Shown here in pieces: positions 24,040 through 35,247 of a stretch of 64,000 nucleotides of DNA. Within the stretch, counting starts at the first letter, position 1. The number at the start of each line of letters is the position of its first letter. This DNA comes from Ianthella basta (Eukaryota; Porifera; Demospongiae; Verongiida; Ianthellidae), in assembly GCA_964019415.1 (NCBI GenBank), contig OZ025881.1, forward strand, positions 3,877,121 to 3,941,120, in the 5' to 3' direction. The position numbers and the translations under genes are program-made. Under the pieces are notes generated by a model. That model was not told the DNA's origin and did not search any database. It saw only the letters and a program-made list of their open reading frames with translations.

Positions 24040-25533
24040 CTAAGAGTTCTTCTGAGGCATCTTGATGGTCACGGTCTTCACCTCCGAATACTGCTGCAGG
24101 CCGTACTCTCCCAGCTCACGACCGCTGCCAGATTCCTTGAATCCGCCGAATGGTGCCTGGGCCTCCAGTATATCATAGCAGTTGATCCACACTGTGCCGG
24201 CACGGATGCCCTGGGCTAGCATGAGAGCATTCTCCAGGTTGGTGGTGAAGATGGAGGCTGCCAGACCGTAGTTGGTCTTGTTAGCACGCTCAATCACTTC
24301 ATCCAGGGTCTTGAATTTCAGAATCTGCATCACGGGTCCGAAGATCTCCTCCTGGGCGATCCTCATGTGATCCTGGACGTCACTGAAGACCGTTGGCTGC
24401 ACAAAGAAACCCTTGTCTCCGTGACGAGATCCGCCACACTCCAGCTTGGCTCCCTCCTTCTTTCCACTGTCGATGAGACTCAGGACCTTGTCAAACTGTT
24501 CGCGATCAACCTGAGGACCCTGCTCACATGCGGGGTCAAGGGGATTACCCACTGTGCGCTTCTTGGCCCGCTCCACACTCAAACGGACAAACTCGTCGTA
24601 GATGGACTCCTCCACGAAGCAGCGGGATCCAGCACAGCAGCACTGGCCCTGGTTGAAGAACAGGGCAAAGTGACTCTTCTCCACGGCGTACTCCAGGTCA
24701 GCATCGGCCAGGACGATGTTGGGACTCTTGCCACCCAGCTCCAGGGTCACCCGCTTCAGGTTGCTGGCTCCTGCAGCCTGCTGGATGAGGTGGCCGACCT
24801 CAGTCGATCCAGTGAAGGCCACCTTGTCCACGTCTGGGTGGGAAGAGATGGCTGCGCCTGCTGTTGGACCGTAGCCGGGCACCACGTTGAGCACACCAGC
24901 AGGGAACCCGGCCTCCGCAGACAGAGCTGCTACGTAGAGGGCAGTCAAGGGGGTCTGCTCGGCAACCTTCAGGACCACGGTGTTGCCGGCACAGAGGGCA
25001 GGCGCCAGCTTCCACGCCTGCATCAGGAGGGGGAAGTTCCAGGGGATGATCTGACCCACGACGCCGACTGGTTCGAGACGAGTGAAGGTCAGGACGGAGC
25101 CATCAGTTGGAATGGTTTTACCGTGGATCTTGTCTGCCCAGCCAGCATAGTAGCGATAGCACTTGATCACAAGGTTCAGATCCGTGTAGTAGGAATCGCT
25201 GTACGGCTTGCCGTTGTCCAGTGTCTCCAGTTTGGCCAGATACTCGCGATCGCGTTCGATCAGGTCTGCTAGCTTGTACAGAAGAAGACCTCGCTTCGAT
25301 GCATCCATGGTCCTCCACGTGCCTCCGAGCTTGAACGCCTCCCGAGCAGCCTTGACGGCCTTGTCCACGTCTGCCTTGTCGCCCTCTGCAACATCGCAGA
25401 TCTTCTCTCCAGTGCAGGGGTTGACTGTGGGGAAGGTTTTGCCGCTGGCTGAGTCCACCCACTCGTTGTTGATGAAGATCTGCTTGTAGAGGACCTTAGG
25501 CTCTCCCTCGGCGTTGAACAGCTCCTTCGACAT
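24040..25533 (-). CDS. Aldehyde dehydrogenase, ALDH1/2 class, copy B (intronless)
   Basis: An uninterrupted 497-residue frame, nearly identical to copy A from the shared ATG onward (MSKEL instead of MSEEL at the start). All landmarks are kept: [16 protein letters not shown] for the general base, [11 protein letters not shown] for the nucleophile, PQKNS at the end. Function as for copy A: NAD-dependent aldehyde oxidation, probably cytosolic. The 5' flank is unlike copy A but like copy C, with a CACGTG site at 25631-25636 and a run of (caat)n near 25674. The intact frame and the near-absence of amino-acid change argue that it is functional or very recently copied. Confidence 0.93.
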   Translation of the reverse strand: MSKELFNAEGEPKVLYKQIFINNEWVDSASGKTFPTVNPCTGEKICDVAEGDKADVDKAVKAAREAFKLGGTWRTMDASKRGLLLYKLADLIERDREYLAKLETLDNGKPYSDSYYTDLNLVIKCYRYYAGWADKIHGKTIPTDGSVLTFTRLEPVGVVGQIIPWNFPLLMQAWKLAPALCAGNTVVLKVAEQTPLTALYVAALSAEAGFPAGVLNVVPGYGPTAGAAISSHPDVDKVAFTGSTEVGHLIQQAAGASNLKRVTLELGGKSPNIVLADADLEYAVEKSHFALFFNQGQCCCAGSRCFVEESIYDEFVRLSVERAKKRTVGNPLDPACEQGPQVDREQFDKVLSLIDSGKKEGAKLECGGSRHGDKGFFVQPTVFSDVQDHMRIAQEEIFGPVMQILKFKTLDEVIERANKTNYGLAASIFTTNLENALMLAQGIRAGTVWINCYDILEAQAPFGGFKESGSGRELGEYGLQQYSEVKTVTIKMPQKNS

Positions 25534-25630
25534 CTTGCTAGGGCCGATTGCCAAGTGTTGTGTGCGATGGGTGGGGTAGCCGTAGTGGGGTGATATTGGT
25601 GAGGCGAACGCACCCAGATTTGGAAGCTAT

Positions 25631-25636
25631 CACGTG
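25631..25636 (-). promoter_or_regulatory. CACGTG E-box near ALDH copy B
   Basis: CACGTG about 100 bp upstream of the copy B start codon, in a context (atcacgtgat) that makes a 10-bp palindrome. See the equivalent site at copy C. Confidence 0.4.
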
Positions 25637-25694
25637 ATCAATTAGACTATCTTTCTGCATAAAATTATATCAATCAATCAATCAATCAATGATA

Positions 25695-26785
25695 GTTTCC
25701 TCCAAAAACAAGGGGATGGTGCAGCGTGTACCTGCAAGGTATGGCAAAACCACCGTAGGAACAAGGAGGAGGGCCAGTCCATGCAAAGAGGGGGGCCAGA
25801 CGGTCCATGCAACAAGGAGGAGGGCCGGTCCATGCAAAGAGGGGGACCAGCTGGTCCATGCAACAAGGAGGAGGGCCGGTCCATGCAAAGAGGGGGGCCA
25901 GCCGGTCCATGCAACAAGGAGGAGGGCCGTCCATGCAAAGAGGGGGACCAGCTGGTCCATGCAACAAGGAGGAGGGCCGGTCCATGCAAAGAGGGGGACC
26001 AGACAGTCCATGCAGCAAGGAGGAGGGCCGGTCCATGCAAAGAGGGGGACCAGACGGTCCATGCAACAAGGAGGAGGGCCAGTCCATGCAAAGAGGGGGA
26101 CCAGACGGTCCACGCAACAAGGAGGAGGGCCAGTCCATGCAAAGAGGCTGGACCAGCTGGTCCATGCAAGAAGGAGGAGGGCCAGCCCATGCAAAGAGGG
26201 GGGGCAGACGGTCCATGCAACAAGGAGGAGGGCCGGTCCATGCAAAGAGGGGGGCCAGACGGTCCATGCAACAAGGAGGAGGGCCGGTCGAGGGGGGCCA
26301 GCCGGTCCATGCAACAAGAAGGAGGGCCAGTCCATGCAAAGAGGGGGGCCAGACGGACCATGCAGCAAGGAGGAGAGCCAGTCCATGCAAAGAGGGGGGC
26401 CAGCAGGTCCATGCAACAAGGAGGAGGGCCGTCCATGCAAAGAGGGGGGCCAGACGGTCCACGCAACAAGGAGGAGGGCCGGTCCTTGCAAAGAGGTGGG
26501 CCAGTCGGTCCATGCAGCAAGGAGGAAGGCCTGTCCATGCAAAGAGTGGGGCCAGACGGTCCATGCAACAAGGAGGAGGGCTGGTCCATGCAAAGAGAGG
26601 GACCAGCTGGTCCATGGAACAAGGAGGAAGGCCAGTCCATGCAAAGAGGGGGGCCAGCCAGTTCATGCAGCAAGGAGGAGGGCCAGTCCATGCAAAGAGG
26701 GGGGCCAGCCGGTCCATGCAACAAGGAGGAGGGCCAGTCCATGCAAAACCCAGGTCATTAACATGCGCTGACTTTGAATATGTGT
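25695..26785 (+). mobile_element. Inverted-repeat element with 51-bp core repeat, copy E3 (about 19-20 units, truncated ends)
   Basis: Shares the outer sequence tttcctccaaaaacaagg with E1 and E4 but has lost most of the left inverted repeat, and the right end breaks off after tttgaatatg, before the right inverted repeat. The core, about 25760-26750, is the longest 51-bp array in the window and the most varied, with several units shortened or altered. Confidence 0.8.
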
Positions 26786-26954
26786 AGTATTCCAAACAAC
26801 ACTGGTGCATACAGTCACAAACTGTGGCAGCCGTACCCAGGTGGTCCAGCTGATACATGGCATGGGTACGATTGCTTAATGTGCCTCAAGAAGGCCGCGA
26901 TAAATGGGGGTAATCTAATTGTAGCACCAATCAGCACCAATTGGCGGGAAGCAA

Positions 26955-27026
26955 CACCTATGCAGTAGCCCAGCCCTTAGCACAGTTGCCTGACAATCCC
27001 TATGGTGTAGGGTCCAAATCCTACTT
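26955..27026 (+). repeat. Possible tRNA-derived SINE head
   Basis: agcccttagcacagttg resembles a tRNA D-arm/A-box region, and gtagggtccaaatcctac can form a T-arm with a B-box-like loop. No acceptor stem closes it, so it is more likely a SINE head than a tRNA gene. Confidence 0.35.
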
Positions 27027-27466
27027 CACCCATTCCCCCCACTTTTTGCTTGACTTTATCTATATACACAGTACAAGTTACATATACTAGGGTGAAGCCG
27101 TACAAGGAATGCACCCAAAATGCGTACCACACCACACGTGCATGCCTCGTGCTGCATATCTAGCCCAGATAAGCGGTCACCCATACTGGGGAAAACATCA
27201 CATGCAAGTACAAATTCCACACGATATACCCACAACCAGCACATGTGGACTAGCTGCTCTAATTGCTCAAAGGCAAGCAGCAACACAGCCACTGCCACAC
27301 CACACAGTACAAGTTACAGCATTGAGCTCCACTACGGGTATATATACACCAGTACTACTGCCTGGCACTACCCACCATGGCCAGTACAACCACCAGCACC
27401 ACATACTGTGCAAGTTGCCAAAAACGGCTCTAGCACATGTGCCAACATTACACAAACAACACTCAC

Positions 27467-27672
27467 CACCACCACCACCTCCACGCCCACCACCACCATG
27501 CACCGCCATACAGTCCAAGTGATTAGAATGCAACCACCACTACCACCACCAACAACAACAGCCAACGCCACCACCACCACCTCCACGCCCACCACCACCA
27601 TGCACCACCATACAGTCCAAGTGATTAGAATGCAACCACCACTACCACCACCAACAACAACAGCCAACGCCA
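27467..27672 (+). repeat. Tandem duplication of a ~102-bp CAC-rich unit
   Basis: Two near-identical units, each holding a run of cac triplets followed by atacagtccaagtgattaga and a second cac-rich half. The low complexity gives long open frames (threonine or histidine rich) that are not considered genes. Confidence 0.85.
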
Positions 27673-27957
27673 CCACCACCACCACCACCACACAGTCCAA
27701 CTTAGAATCCTAGACTTCTCCTTTTCCCCCCTCTTTTTTTGACTTTCACTGCCCCTACCTGCCCCACCACCACACCCATCATTAGCACTAGCAACACTAC
27801 CAACACCAAAACATCCACACAATGAGTGCAACTAGACTATATGCACTGGTGAGTGTTAACCTGTGTAACTTGTACTGGTGGTGTTTTTAGTACGTATGTT
27901 CTACCGCATATGCTGGCTACAGCGATTGCAACCTGGATTGTATGGTGGTGTACGTGT

Positions 27958-28062
27958 GGAGGTGGCAGTGGTGCTGGTGGTGGAGGTGGCAGTGGTGCTG
28001 GTGGTGGAGGTGGCAGTGGTGCTGGTGGTGGAGGTGGCAGTGGTGCTGGTGGTGGAGGTGGT
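27958..28062 (+). repeat. 24-bp GGT-rich tandem repeat, about 4 copies
   Basis: Unit ggtggcagtggtgctggtgg followed by tgga, repeated about four times. Would encode glycine/serine/alanine repeats, but no gene context supports translation. Confidence 0.9.
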
Positions 28063-28099
28063 AATGGGATTATATACATATATCACCAAAGCTCGAATA

Positions 28100-29600
28100 G
28101 ACAGCGATCAATGGCCTTGCTTCGCTCGCTTACGCACTCAGCAATTATACAAAGCTGTGCATGTGTGAAGGCAGTGCCCATTTTACATGTCTTTCACTTC
28201 TTGGGATGGACTGTAGGGCCAAAGTGAGGAGTTGGCAGGTGGATACAAACTGTGCTTAAGCTAGCTACAATCAGACCACCATAGGTCTTTCTTCCAGTGT
28301 TGTTTTGGTTATACCTCTAACTAAAGCTAAATACTCTTAGTATGCTATCTCAGACATTTAGTTAACTAAATTAGAACTGTTAGAGCAGCACCACACTAAA
28401 ACTAAAACTGGACCTAATGCAGAGAGCAGAAGCTACAGTACTAGAACTATACACTCTCAAGAGCACGATCTTCTGAGTAAGTTCCAAACATGTCATAGAA
28501 GATCATGTTAAGTGTATGTAAACTTATGTTAGTCCCAGAAATACTGTACTTTATGTATGACCCTGATCATGAGTGTCCATTTCATGAAAGCCACTTTCCA
28601 TAAAATTCTGTTTGCTGGTGGTGATTTTGCTGTTCATGCATTTGGCACTAATAATACCAGAACTAAGCTAAAGTAGCTAAGACCTTTAACTAACTCAAAA
28701 TGGGCTAGTTGCACTAAAACCAAGGAGCACCCCCACTGGAACAAACTCAGACTATATTTGACAGCATCTCTTTCAACCAAACTAGAGCTAAAACAATTTT
28801 TGTGTACCAAAACAACACTGCTTTCTTCCATACTAGATATAACTAGCTAGTATGTTGCCAGACAAGCAAAATCTGTGTGCACAGTGACCTTTCACAGAAA
28901 TAGCATCTTTTTACATAGAGAGAGTGGAATCTTTCATGTGCATACACACTAGGAGAGGACATGCAGTCATTGGCTGTGTTGCCTGTCTTGTTTGCATGCA
29001 CAGTTCTCACCCCTCTTTCTGCAATCCACTCAATTTGCATAATTGCATTTAGTAGATGATTGCAACTACAAACGTTTTTGTGAAGTATATAGTTTGGGGA
29101 GAAGGTGTTGGGGCAAATATTCAAAGAAACCTTCAACATGACACTAGCTACATAATGTTGTGAAGGCTCATTGCTACGTGATGGCTAGTGCATGGGGGAA
29201 CTTCTTAAGCAATGAACGTAGCAAGGTAAGATCAATTAACTAATTAAATTAGCCTTTGTCAGCCAAAACTGAAACTGTGTGCAGAGGTATACATAGACCG
29301 GATGTCTGTACTGTCTGGCTGTTTATATAGATGATTACACAGTAGTAGCTGTAGGCATATCTGTTTGACACACAGGTGCCACTCCTGTTCAAGACACGTC
29401 CTCTGTCAGGCAACTGTTTCCTGGTTATTGACAGGGTCTAGTAAAACCTGTACTACAGGATGGCTTACAGCATGGCAGTGGAGGGAAGAACTAATGAGAA
29501 TGGTGAGTAGAGCTTACTTCCACGGAAGTATCATTCATATTATTGTAAAATTCCACTAAGCCAACTTATCAGTTCGTGCTATCTTTATTATCATGACAGG
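28100..29600. other. Gene-free stretch, nothing recognised
   Basis: No convincing coding exon, repeat array or RNA gene seen on either strand. Confidence 0.4.
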
Positions 29601-29608
29601 CAGTGTGT

Positions 29609-29610
<2 letters not shown>

Positions 29611-29693
<83 letters not shown>

Positions 29694-29707
29694 TGTATGT
29701 GTGTGTG

Positions 29708-29738
<31 letters not shown>

Positions 29739-29745
29739 GTGTGTG

Positions 29746-29776
<31 letters not shown>
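29611..29776. repeat. (GT)n microsatellite
   Basis: About 165 bp of GT with a few GTAT and TTG interruptions. Confidence 0.95.
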
Positions 29777-29777
<1 letters not shown>

Positions 29778-29825
29778 ACATGTGCATGCGCTGGGTCTGG
29801 ATCCAGACAGTGGACTTCTTTAACA

Positions 29826-29905
29826 TTTGAGCTGTGGGCTAGAGGTTTGACTCAATTGCAGTGTGACCTGTAGTGACTAATATTTATTGGATCAGGTTCA
29901 ATCCC
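29826..29905 (+). repeat. Possible tRNA-derived SINE head
   Basis: Contains gggctagagg (A-box like) and ggttcaatccc, a good match to the RNA polymerase III B-box GGTTCRANTCC, about 60 bp apart. No full cloverleaf could be drawn. Confidence 0.35.
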
Positions 29906-29915
29906 AGTGCAGCAG

Positions 29916-29974
29916 TGATGTCTGTGAGAAAGTTGTATACTATAATATAGTATACAACTTTCTCACAAACATCA
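29916..29974. repeat. 27-bp near-perfect inverted repeat (hairpin)
   Basis: Arms at 29916-29942 and 29948-29974 are reverse complements with one mismatch and a 5-bp loop. The central part reads gagaaagttgtatacta on one arm. Confidence 0.9.
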
Positions 29975-30514
29975 TATTATTATAATACTGTATATTATTA
30001 TAATATATTCTATTCAATACTTCCCCAGCTGTAGGCTGTGGAGTGGGTAGAGCCTCAAAACCATCATGAGAGAGATGAATATTGCTTCTGTCCAGACCAA
30101 TTTAAAATGTGGTGACTTCTCTCAACTCTAAGCCTTTCCTTCTAGAAAGAGCTGTGCATGTGGATCTTGTTTGGATACCTTTTAACCAGTGGCAACTTCC
30201 TTATAAGAAGCTTGGGGATGCATCTGGTCATTTTGCACCAGATTCAACTAGAAGCCTAGCTTGAATGGAGGCCCAGTCAAAATGCTTTAAAAGAATTGGA
30301 ATCCTGTAACCGTACTACTAGTTATTAGACATAATATGCCATGCATTTATTGTACACACCAAGTGCATTTCTGCATGTCAGTCACCACCCATATAACATT
30401 ATATATAGTCCCTGGAATTGCTTACTTCTATACAGTACAGCATAGTCTCAATGTGTGGGTAATGCTTTTGTAAAGCCATGCACAATTAAGGAAATGATAA
30501 TCCTTCACTTGTGC

Positions 30515-31430
30515 AGTTCCTGGAATTGTTGAGTCCTTGACAGGAAATGGATTAACTGCAAGTGTTGAAATTTCATGGATTCCTCCCACTGAAACCAATG
30601 GAGTAATTACAAGGTATATCCTTGCATATGGCACAGAAAGTGGTGAACTCAGTTCAGAAAATATAGTAGCATCTGTTACAAGCTACACAGTGGCTGGTTT
30701 GGAGGAGAACACAGTGTATACCTTCCGTAACTGTGTATGGCGAGACCAGTGCTGGAAGGGGAGGGGGAGCTCTGCTTTTGTAACAACACTGCCAGATGGT
30801 GGGTGGTGCTTACCGTGTGTGTGTGAATGTGCATGTTTGCGTGTGTGTGATATGCAGAGCAGAAAATGCACAGGTCTGCCCCCTACACTTGACTCTTGCA
30901 GCTACAGATGGTGCTCCTTGTGAGCTGACTGGTAACACAACAGCTAGGCCCTACCACAGTGACTATTAGCTGACAAGCACCTCACATGGATGAGCAAAAT
31001 AGACGTCTTTTGAGTAACACAGTGGAGTACAGCATCAGTGGGTCTCCTGGTACTGCTCAAGAGGTCAGAGTTCCAGTGAACTCCTCAGAAGGCAGTATGC
31101 AGCAAAGTGTTGTGGAGGGGTTCCGGCCATACACAGCTTACCAGTTCAGAGTGAGATAGAGCTGTGACTGTGGTGGGAGCAGGTCCCTTTAGCAATCCAG
31201 TGGTCATTATCACACTGGAGGATGGTTAGTGCTACCTGCTGATCCATGAGTATGAGAAGTGCACCAGGATTGATCCCAGTAATGTGTGTACCTTGCGCTT
31301 TCTCCTCCAGTTCCTGGTCCAGTGGAGTTACTCGTTGCAATCACGGCATCATCCAGGGTGACCCACATCTCCTGGACTCCACCCCTCTCCCCTGATGACA
31401 GGGTCACAGGATACGAACTCTCCTACTCTC
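30515..31430 (+). pseudogene. Decayed FN3 receptor gene, copy 1
   Basis: Three fibronectin type III exons can be recognised by their starts and strands: VPGIVESLTGNG...SWIPPTETNG, a second ending EGFRPYTAYQFRV, and VPGPVELLVAI...HISWTPP. The coding is broken: the second domain has TGA where the conserved B-strand tryptophan is expected (TIS-stop-QAP), and the first domain shifts frame near the F-strand (30720-30770). The third domain is cut at about 31430 by repeat R1. A short downstream piece (31818-32005) continues the homology to copy 2. FN3 domains normally build adhesion molecules and receptors. The same TGA is in copy 2, so inactivation preceded the duplication. Confidence 0.75.
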
Positions 31431-31432
31431 AT

Positions 31433-31815
31433 GCAATAACAAGGGTTGCCACAGGTGATTATCCTATTGCCTGCATATGCCCATTCCAGCTACATGTTCC
31501 CTTGTACATATACACCACCATGCTGCATGCATACATCCATGTACATTACTGAAGCGCTAATGAAGAAAGCCTGAATAGCCAGAAATTGCAGTCTGGTGTG
31601 CACCATGGCACATGTACAGCTGTACTCTGTACACTGTATAAGCCAATTGCACTGGTGGGTGTTGTCCTTGTAGCACTGGCACATATACTGGAGATGCATT
31701 TTGTAACTTGTACTGTGTGGTGGCGGTGGTGGCAGCGGTGGTTGCCTTCCAACAATGAGTGCAACTACGCTAAATGCACTGGTGGGTGTTAGCCTGTGTA
31801 ACTTGTACTGGTGGC
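31433..31815 (+). repeat. Interspersed repeat R1, copy 2, inserted in FN3 copy 1
   Basis: Full-length copy that interrupts the third FN3 exon of copy 1 after ctcctactct; copy 2 of the FN3 region continues without it at the matching point (about 38500). Contains a ggtggcggtggtggcagcgg core and ends with gtaacttgtactggtggc. Confidence 0.8.
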
Positions 31816-32005
31816 ATGTATGAATCATTTTATGAATTATTACGTACAATCACACATACATAGGTGGATAGTAAAGGAGAGGAAACACAGCCCCAGCATG
31901 GCGTTCTGCTTAGATGAGTGCATGTGGGTGAGGGCTGTCTTGTTCCCCACACTATATACAATGCCCAGTGCTGCACCACAGAATGTCTCAGTCTGCGCCT
32001 CCAGC

Positions 32006-32446
32006 TTGTCTGGCTTAGTTAAAGACTATCCCATCTGTGCTGCTGGCAGGGAAAATACGGTTTCCTCTTTATTCTTCCCCTTGCACATGCTTGTCGTCAT
32101 GTATCAGTAACTGGGTAGCCTTTAGCTATAGTCTGCTGGCTACCATTATAGCTGTAAAGGCTAGCTACAGCTAGGTACACTTTACATATGTACAGCAAGG
32201 GATCTATAGGGCCTCTATAGCCAGGTATGTAGCACCCCATCACATCAGGAATGCAGTCCTCTTGGGATTATTATCCAATTAGTGTATACACCCTTCATTG
32301 CACAACACATGTCAGCAGCTGACCTGATCATTCATTGCAACCTTAGGCTACAAAAGTACATGTACAAAAGTAGACTACATGTAAGCACTCTACAAAGAAG
32401 ATCTATCCTCAGTGGCAGTCCACGTATAAAGTGTTTCCACTATAGT
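32006..32446 (-). repeat. Segmental duplication flank of ALDH copy C
   Basis: Matches the flank of copy B. At 32005/32006 the sequence switches from FN3-copy homology (gtctcagt..gcctcca) to ALDH flank (gcttgtctgg), marking a rearrangement junction. The minus-strand polyadenylation hexamer is AATGAA (32299-32294) instead of AATAAA. Confidence 0.8.
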
Positions 32447-33937
32447 CTAAGAGTTCTTCTGAGGCATCTTGATGGTCACGGTCTTCACCTCCGAATACTG
32501 CTGCAGGCCGTACTCTCCCAGCTCACGACCACTGCCAGATTCCTTGAATCCGCCGAATGGTGCCTGGGCCTCCAGTACATAGCAGTTGATCCACACTGTG
32601 CCGGCGCGGATGCCCTGGGCTAGCATGAGAGCATTCTCCAGGTTGGTGGTGAAGATGGAGGCTGCCAGACCGTAGTTGGTCTTGTTAGCACGCTCAATCA
32701 CTTCATCCAGGGTCTTGAATTTCAGAATCTGCATCACGGGTCCGAAGATCTCCTCCTGGGCGATCCTCATGTGGTCCTGGACGTCACTGAAGACCGTTGG
32801 CTGCACAAAGAAACCCTTGTCTCCGTAACGAGATCCGCCACACTCCAGCTTGGCTCCCTCCTTCTTTCCACTGTCGATGAGACTCAGGACCTTGTCAAAC
32901 TGTTCGCGATCAACCTGAGGACCCTGCTCACATGCGGGGTCAAGGGGATTACCCACTGTGCGCTTCTTGGCCCGCTCCACACTCAAACGGACAAACTCGT
33001 CGTAGATGGACTCCTCCACGAAGCAGCGGGATCCAGCACAGCAGCACTGGCCCTGGTTGAAGAACAGGGCAAAGTGACTCTTCTCCACGGCGTACTCCAG
33101 GTCAGCATCGGCCAGGACGATGTTGGGACTCTTGCCTCCCAGCTCCAGGGTCACCCGCTTCAGGTTGCTGGCTCCTGCAGCCTGCTGGATGAGGTGGCCG
33201 ACCTCAGTCGATCCAGTGAAGGCCACCTTGTCCACGTCTGGGTGGGAAGAGATGGCTGCGCCTGCTGTCGGACCGTAGCCGGGCACCACGTTGAGCACAC
33301 CAGGAGGGAACCCGGCCTCCGCAGACAGAGCTGCTACGTAGAGGGCAGTCAAGGGGGTCTGCTCGGCAACCTTCAGGACCACGGTGTTGCCGGCACAGAG
33401 GGCAGGCGCCAGCTTCCATGCCTGCATCAGGAGGGGGAAGTTCCAGGGGATGATCTGACCCACGACGCCGACTGGTTCGAGACGAGTGAAGGTCAGGACG
33501 GAGCCATCAGTTGGAATGGTTTTACCGTGGATCTTGTCTGCCCAGCCAGCATAGTAGCGATAGCACTTGATCGCAAGGTTCAGATCTATGTTGTAGGAAT
33601 CGCTGTACGGCTTGCCGTTGTCCAGCGTCTCCAGTTTGGCCAGATACTCGCGATTGCGTTCGATCAGGTCTGCTAGCTTGTACAGGAGCAGACCTCGCTT
33701 CGATGCATCCATGATCCTCCACGTGCCTCCGAGCTTGAACGCCTCCCGAGCAGCCTTGACGGCCTTGTCCACGTCTGCCTTGTCGCCCTCTGCAACATCG
33801 CAGATCTTCTCTCCAGTGCAAGGGTTGATTGTGGGGAAGGTTTTGCCGCTGGCTGAGTCCAGCCACTCGTTGTTGATGAAGATCTGCTTGTAGATGACCT
33901 TAGGCTCTCCCTCGGCGTTGAACAGCTCCTTCGACAT
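32447..33937 (-). CDS. Aldehyde dehydrogenase, ALDH1/2 class, copy C (intronless)
   Basis: An uninterrupted frame of 496 residues from the shared ATG; an in-frame ATG at 34009 would add 24 residues. It is the most diverged copy: one codon is missing near the C-terminus (NCYVLEA against NCYDILEA), and there are several substitutions such as [24 protein letters not shown] and GFPPG. The catalytic landmarks [11 protein letters not shown] and LELGGKSP are intact. Its polyadenylation hexamer is altered. It may be functional, or an early-stage duplicate under relaxed constraint. Role as for copies A and B. Confidence 0.92.
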   Translation of the reverse strand: MSKELFNAEGEPKVIYKQIFINNEWLDSASGKTFPTINPCTGEKICDVAEGDKADVDKAVKAAREAFKLGGTWRIMDASKRGLLLYKLADLIERNREYLAKLETLDNGKPYSDSYNIDLNLAIKCYRYYAGWADKIHGKTIPTDGSVLTFTRLEPVGVVGQIIPWNFPLLMQAWKLAPALCAGNTVVLKVAEQTPLTALYVAALSAEAGFPPGVLNVVPGYGPTAGAAISSHPDVDKVAFTGSTEVGHLIQQAAGASNLKRVTLELGGKSPNIVLADADLEYAVEKSHFALFFNQGQCCCAGSRCFVEESIYDEFVRLSVERAKKRTVGNPLDPACEQGPQVDREQFDKVLSLIDSGKKEGAKLECGGSRYGDKGFFVQPTVFSDVQDHMRIAQEEIFGPVMQILKFKTLDEVIERANKTNYGLAASIFTTNLENALMLAQGIRAGTVWINCYVLEAQAPFGGFKESGSGRELGEYGLQQYSEVKTVTIKMPQKNS

Positions 33938-33979
33938 CTTGCTAGCGCTGATTGCCAAGTGTTGTGTGCGATAGGCTAC

Positions 33980-33985
33980 CACGTG
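33980..33985 (-). promoter_or_regulatory. CACGTG E-box near ALDH copy C
   Basis: CACGTG 43 bp upstream of the shared start codon, in a 5' flank otherwise similar to copy B apart from a small deletion. Confidence 0.4.
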
Positions 33986-34066
33986 AGCTATTATACTATC
34001 TTTCTGCATAAATTATGTCAATCAATCAATCAATTAATGATATATAGTTTCCTCCAAAAACAAGGG

Positions 34067-34218
34067 CAGATGTAGGGATGGTGCAGTGTGTACCTGCAAG
34101 GTATGGCAAAACCACCTGGCGGAAAAACTGTAGGAACAAGGAGGAGAGCCAGTCTGTGCAAAACCCAAGTCATTAACATGCGCTGACTTTGAATACATTT
34201 TCACCATCCCTACATCTG
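34067..34218 (+). mobile_element. Inverted-repeat element, copy E4 (essentially empty core)
   Basis: Bounded by exact 17-bp inverted repeats (34067-34083 and 34202-34218) identical to those of E1. Only about half a 51-bp unit is present (aacaaggaggagagccag). It shows the element without expansion. Confidence 0.8.
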
Positions 34219-34299
34219 CCAACAATTTGCCGCGCTTGCAGTCTTGCTACCATCCCCTATTTCTCCGCCTGCGTATTATAGTGCAATTGTACATGGGAG

Positions 34300-34660
34300 T
34301 GTGCAACAACAATGGTTGCCACAGGTGATTACCCTATTGCCTGCATATGCCCATTCCAGCTACATGTTCCCTTGTACATATACACCACCATGCTGCATGC
34401 ATACATCCATGTGCATGACTGAAGCGCTAATGAGGAAAGCCTGAATAGCCAGAAATTGCAGTCTGGTGCACCATGGCACATGTACAGCTGTACTCTGTAC
34501 ACTGTATAAGCCAATTGCACTGATGGGTGTTGTCCTTGTAGCACTGGCACATATACTGGAGATGCATTTTGTAACTTGTACTGTGTGGTGGTGGTGGTGG
34601 CAGCAGTGGTTGCCTTCCAACAATGAGTGCAACTACGCTAAATGCCCTGGTGGGTGTTAT
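34300..34660 (+). repeat. Interspersed repeat R1, copy 3
   Basis: Collinear with 31433-31790, with small insertions and deletions. Lies directly after E4, as R1 copy 1 lies directly after E1. Confidence 0.8.
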
Positions 34661-35247
34661 GGTGGCACATGGGCCATTTTGTCCTTAATTAAGTAATAAT
34701 GCTAATAGCATAGGTTGATGGGCTACTTTAGCTTAGCCATGTGCACCAAACTTCATGGTGAAGCAAGCCCAGCTGCTTTAATATGCCAAACACTGCTATA
34801 TATATCAATATGCAGGTACACATCGATGTATGAACACACATGTGCAGTTTACACACCTACAAACACACAGCCACACTCACCCACCGCACGCACATATGCA
34901 CATGCATATGCGCGCACTACAGTTTAATTAAATTACAGCAAGTCTAGCCAGTTTAATTTAGCATTAGACAGTAGTGGAGGGTTGCTGGATTACATGCATC
35001 CACCACTGTGTGTCTTGCTATTGATGCAGAAACCACACACACCGCACACACTCAGGTTACAAAGACCCCAATTGTATACTGTATTCTTCATGTAGTGTGC
35101 TAAAGCAAATGACAAAACATGTCACTAAATACGCACTTCCCCAGAGCATGTTGCCCCACTGTTGAAACAAGGCAGAATTGCAACAGTTCGCCATGCATAC
35201 AAGTCTTTGAACTCCTTGCACCATAAAGTCAGCATCCTGCATGCATG

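Noticed and set aside
22440-26858. Many long frames on both strands in the 51-bp arrays (up to 390 codons, Cys/Pro/Trp-rich or Lys/Arg-rich)
   Set aside because: 51 is a multiple of three, so every frame of the repeat stays open. The frames begin and end with the array and have no conserved domain.
27120-27713. 197-codon Thr/Pro-rich frame over the CAC-rich region, and the opposite glycine/valine-rich frames
   Set aside because: Low-complexity triplet repeats with no start context, splice structure or domain.
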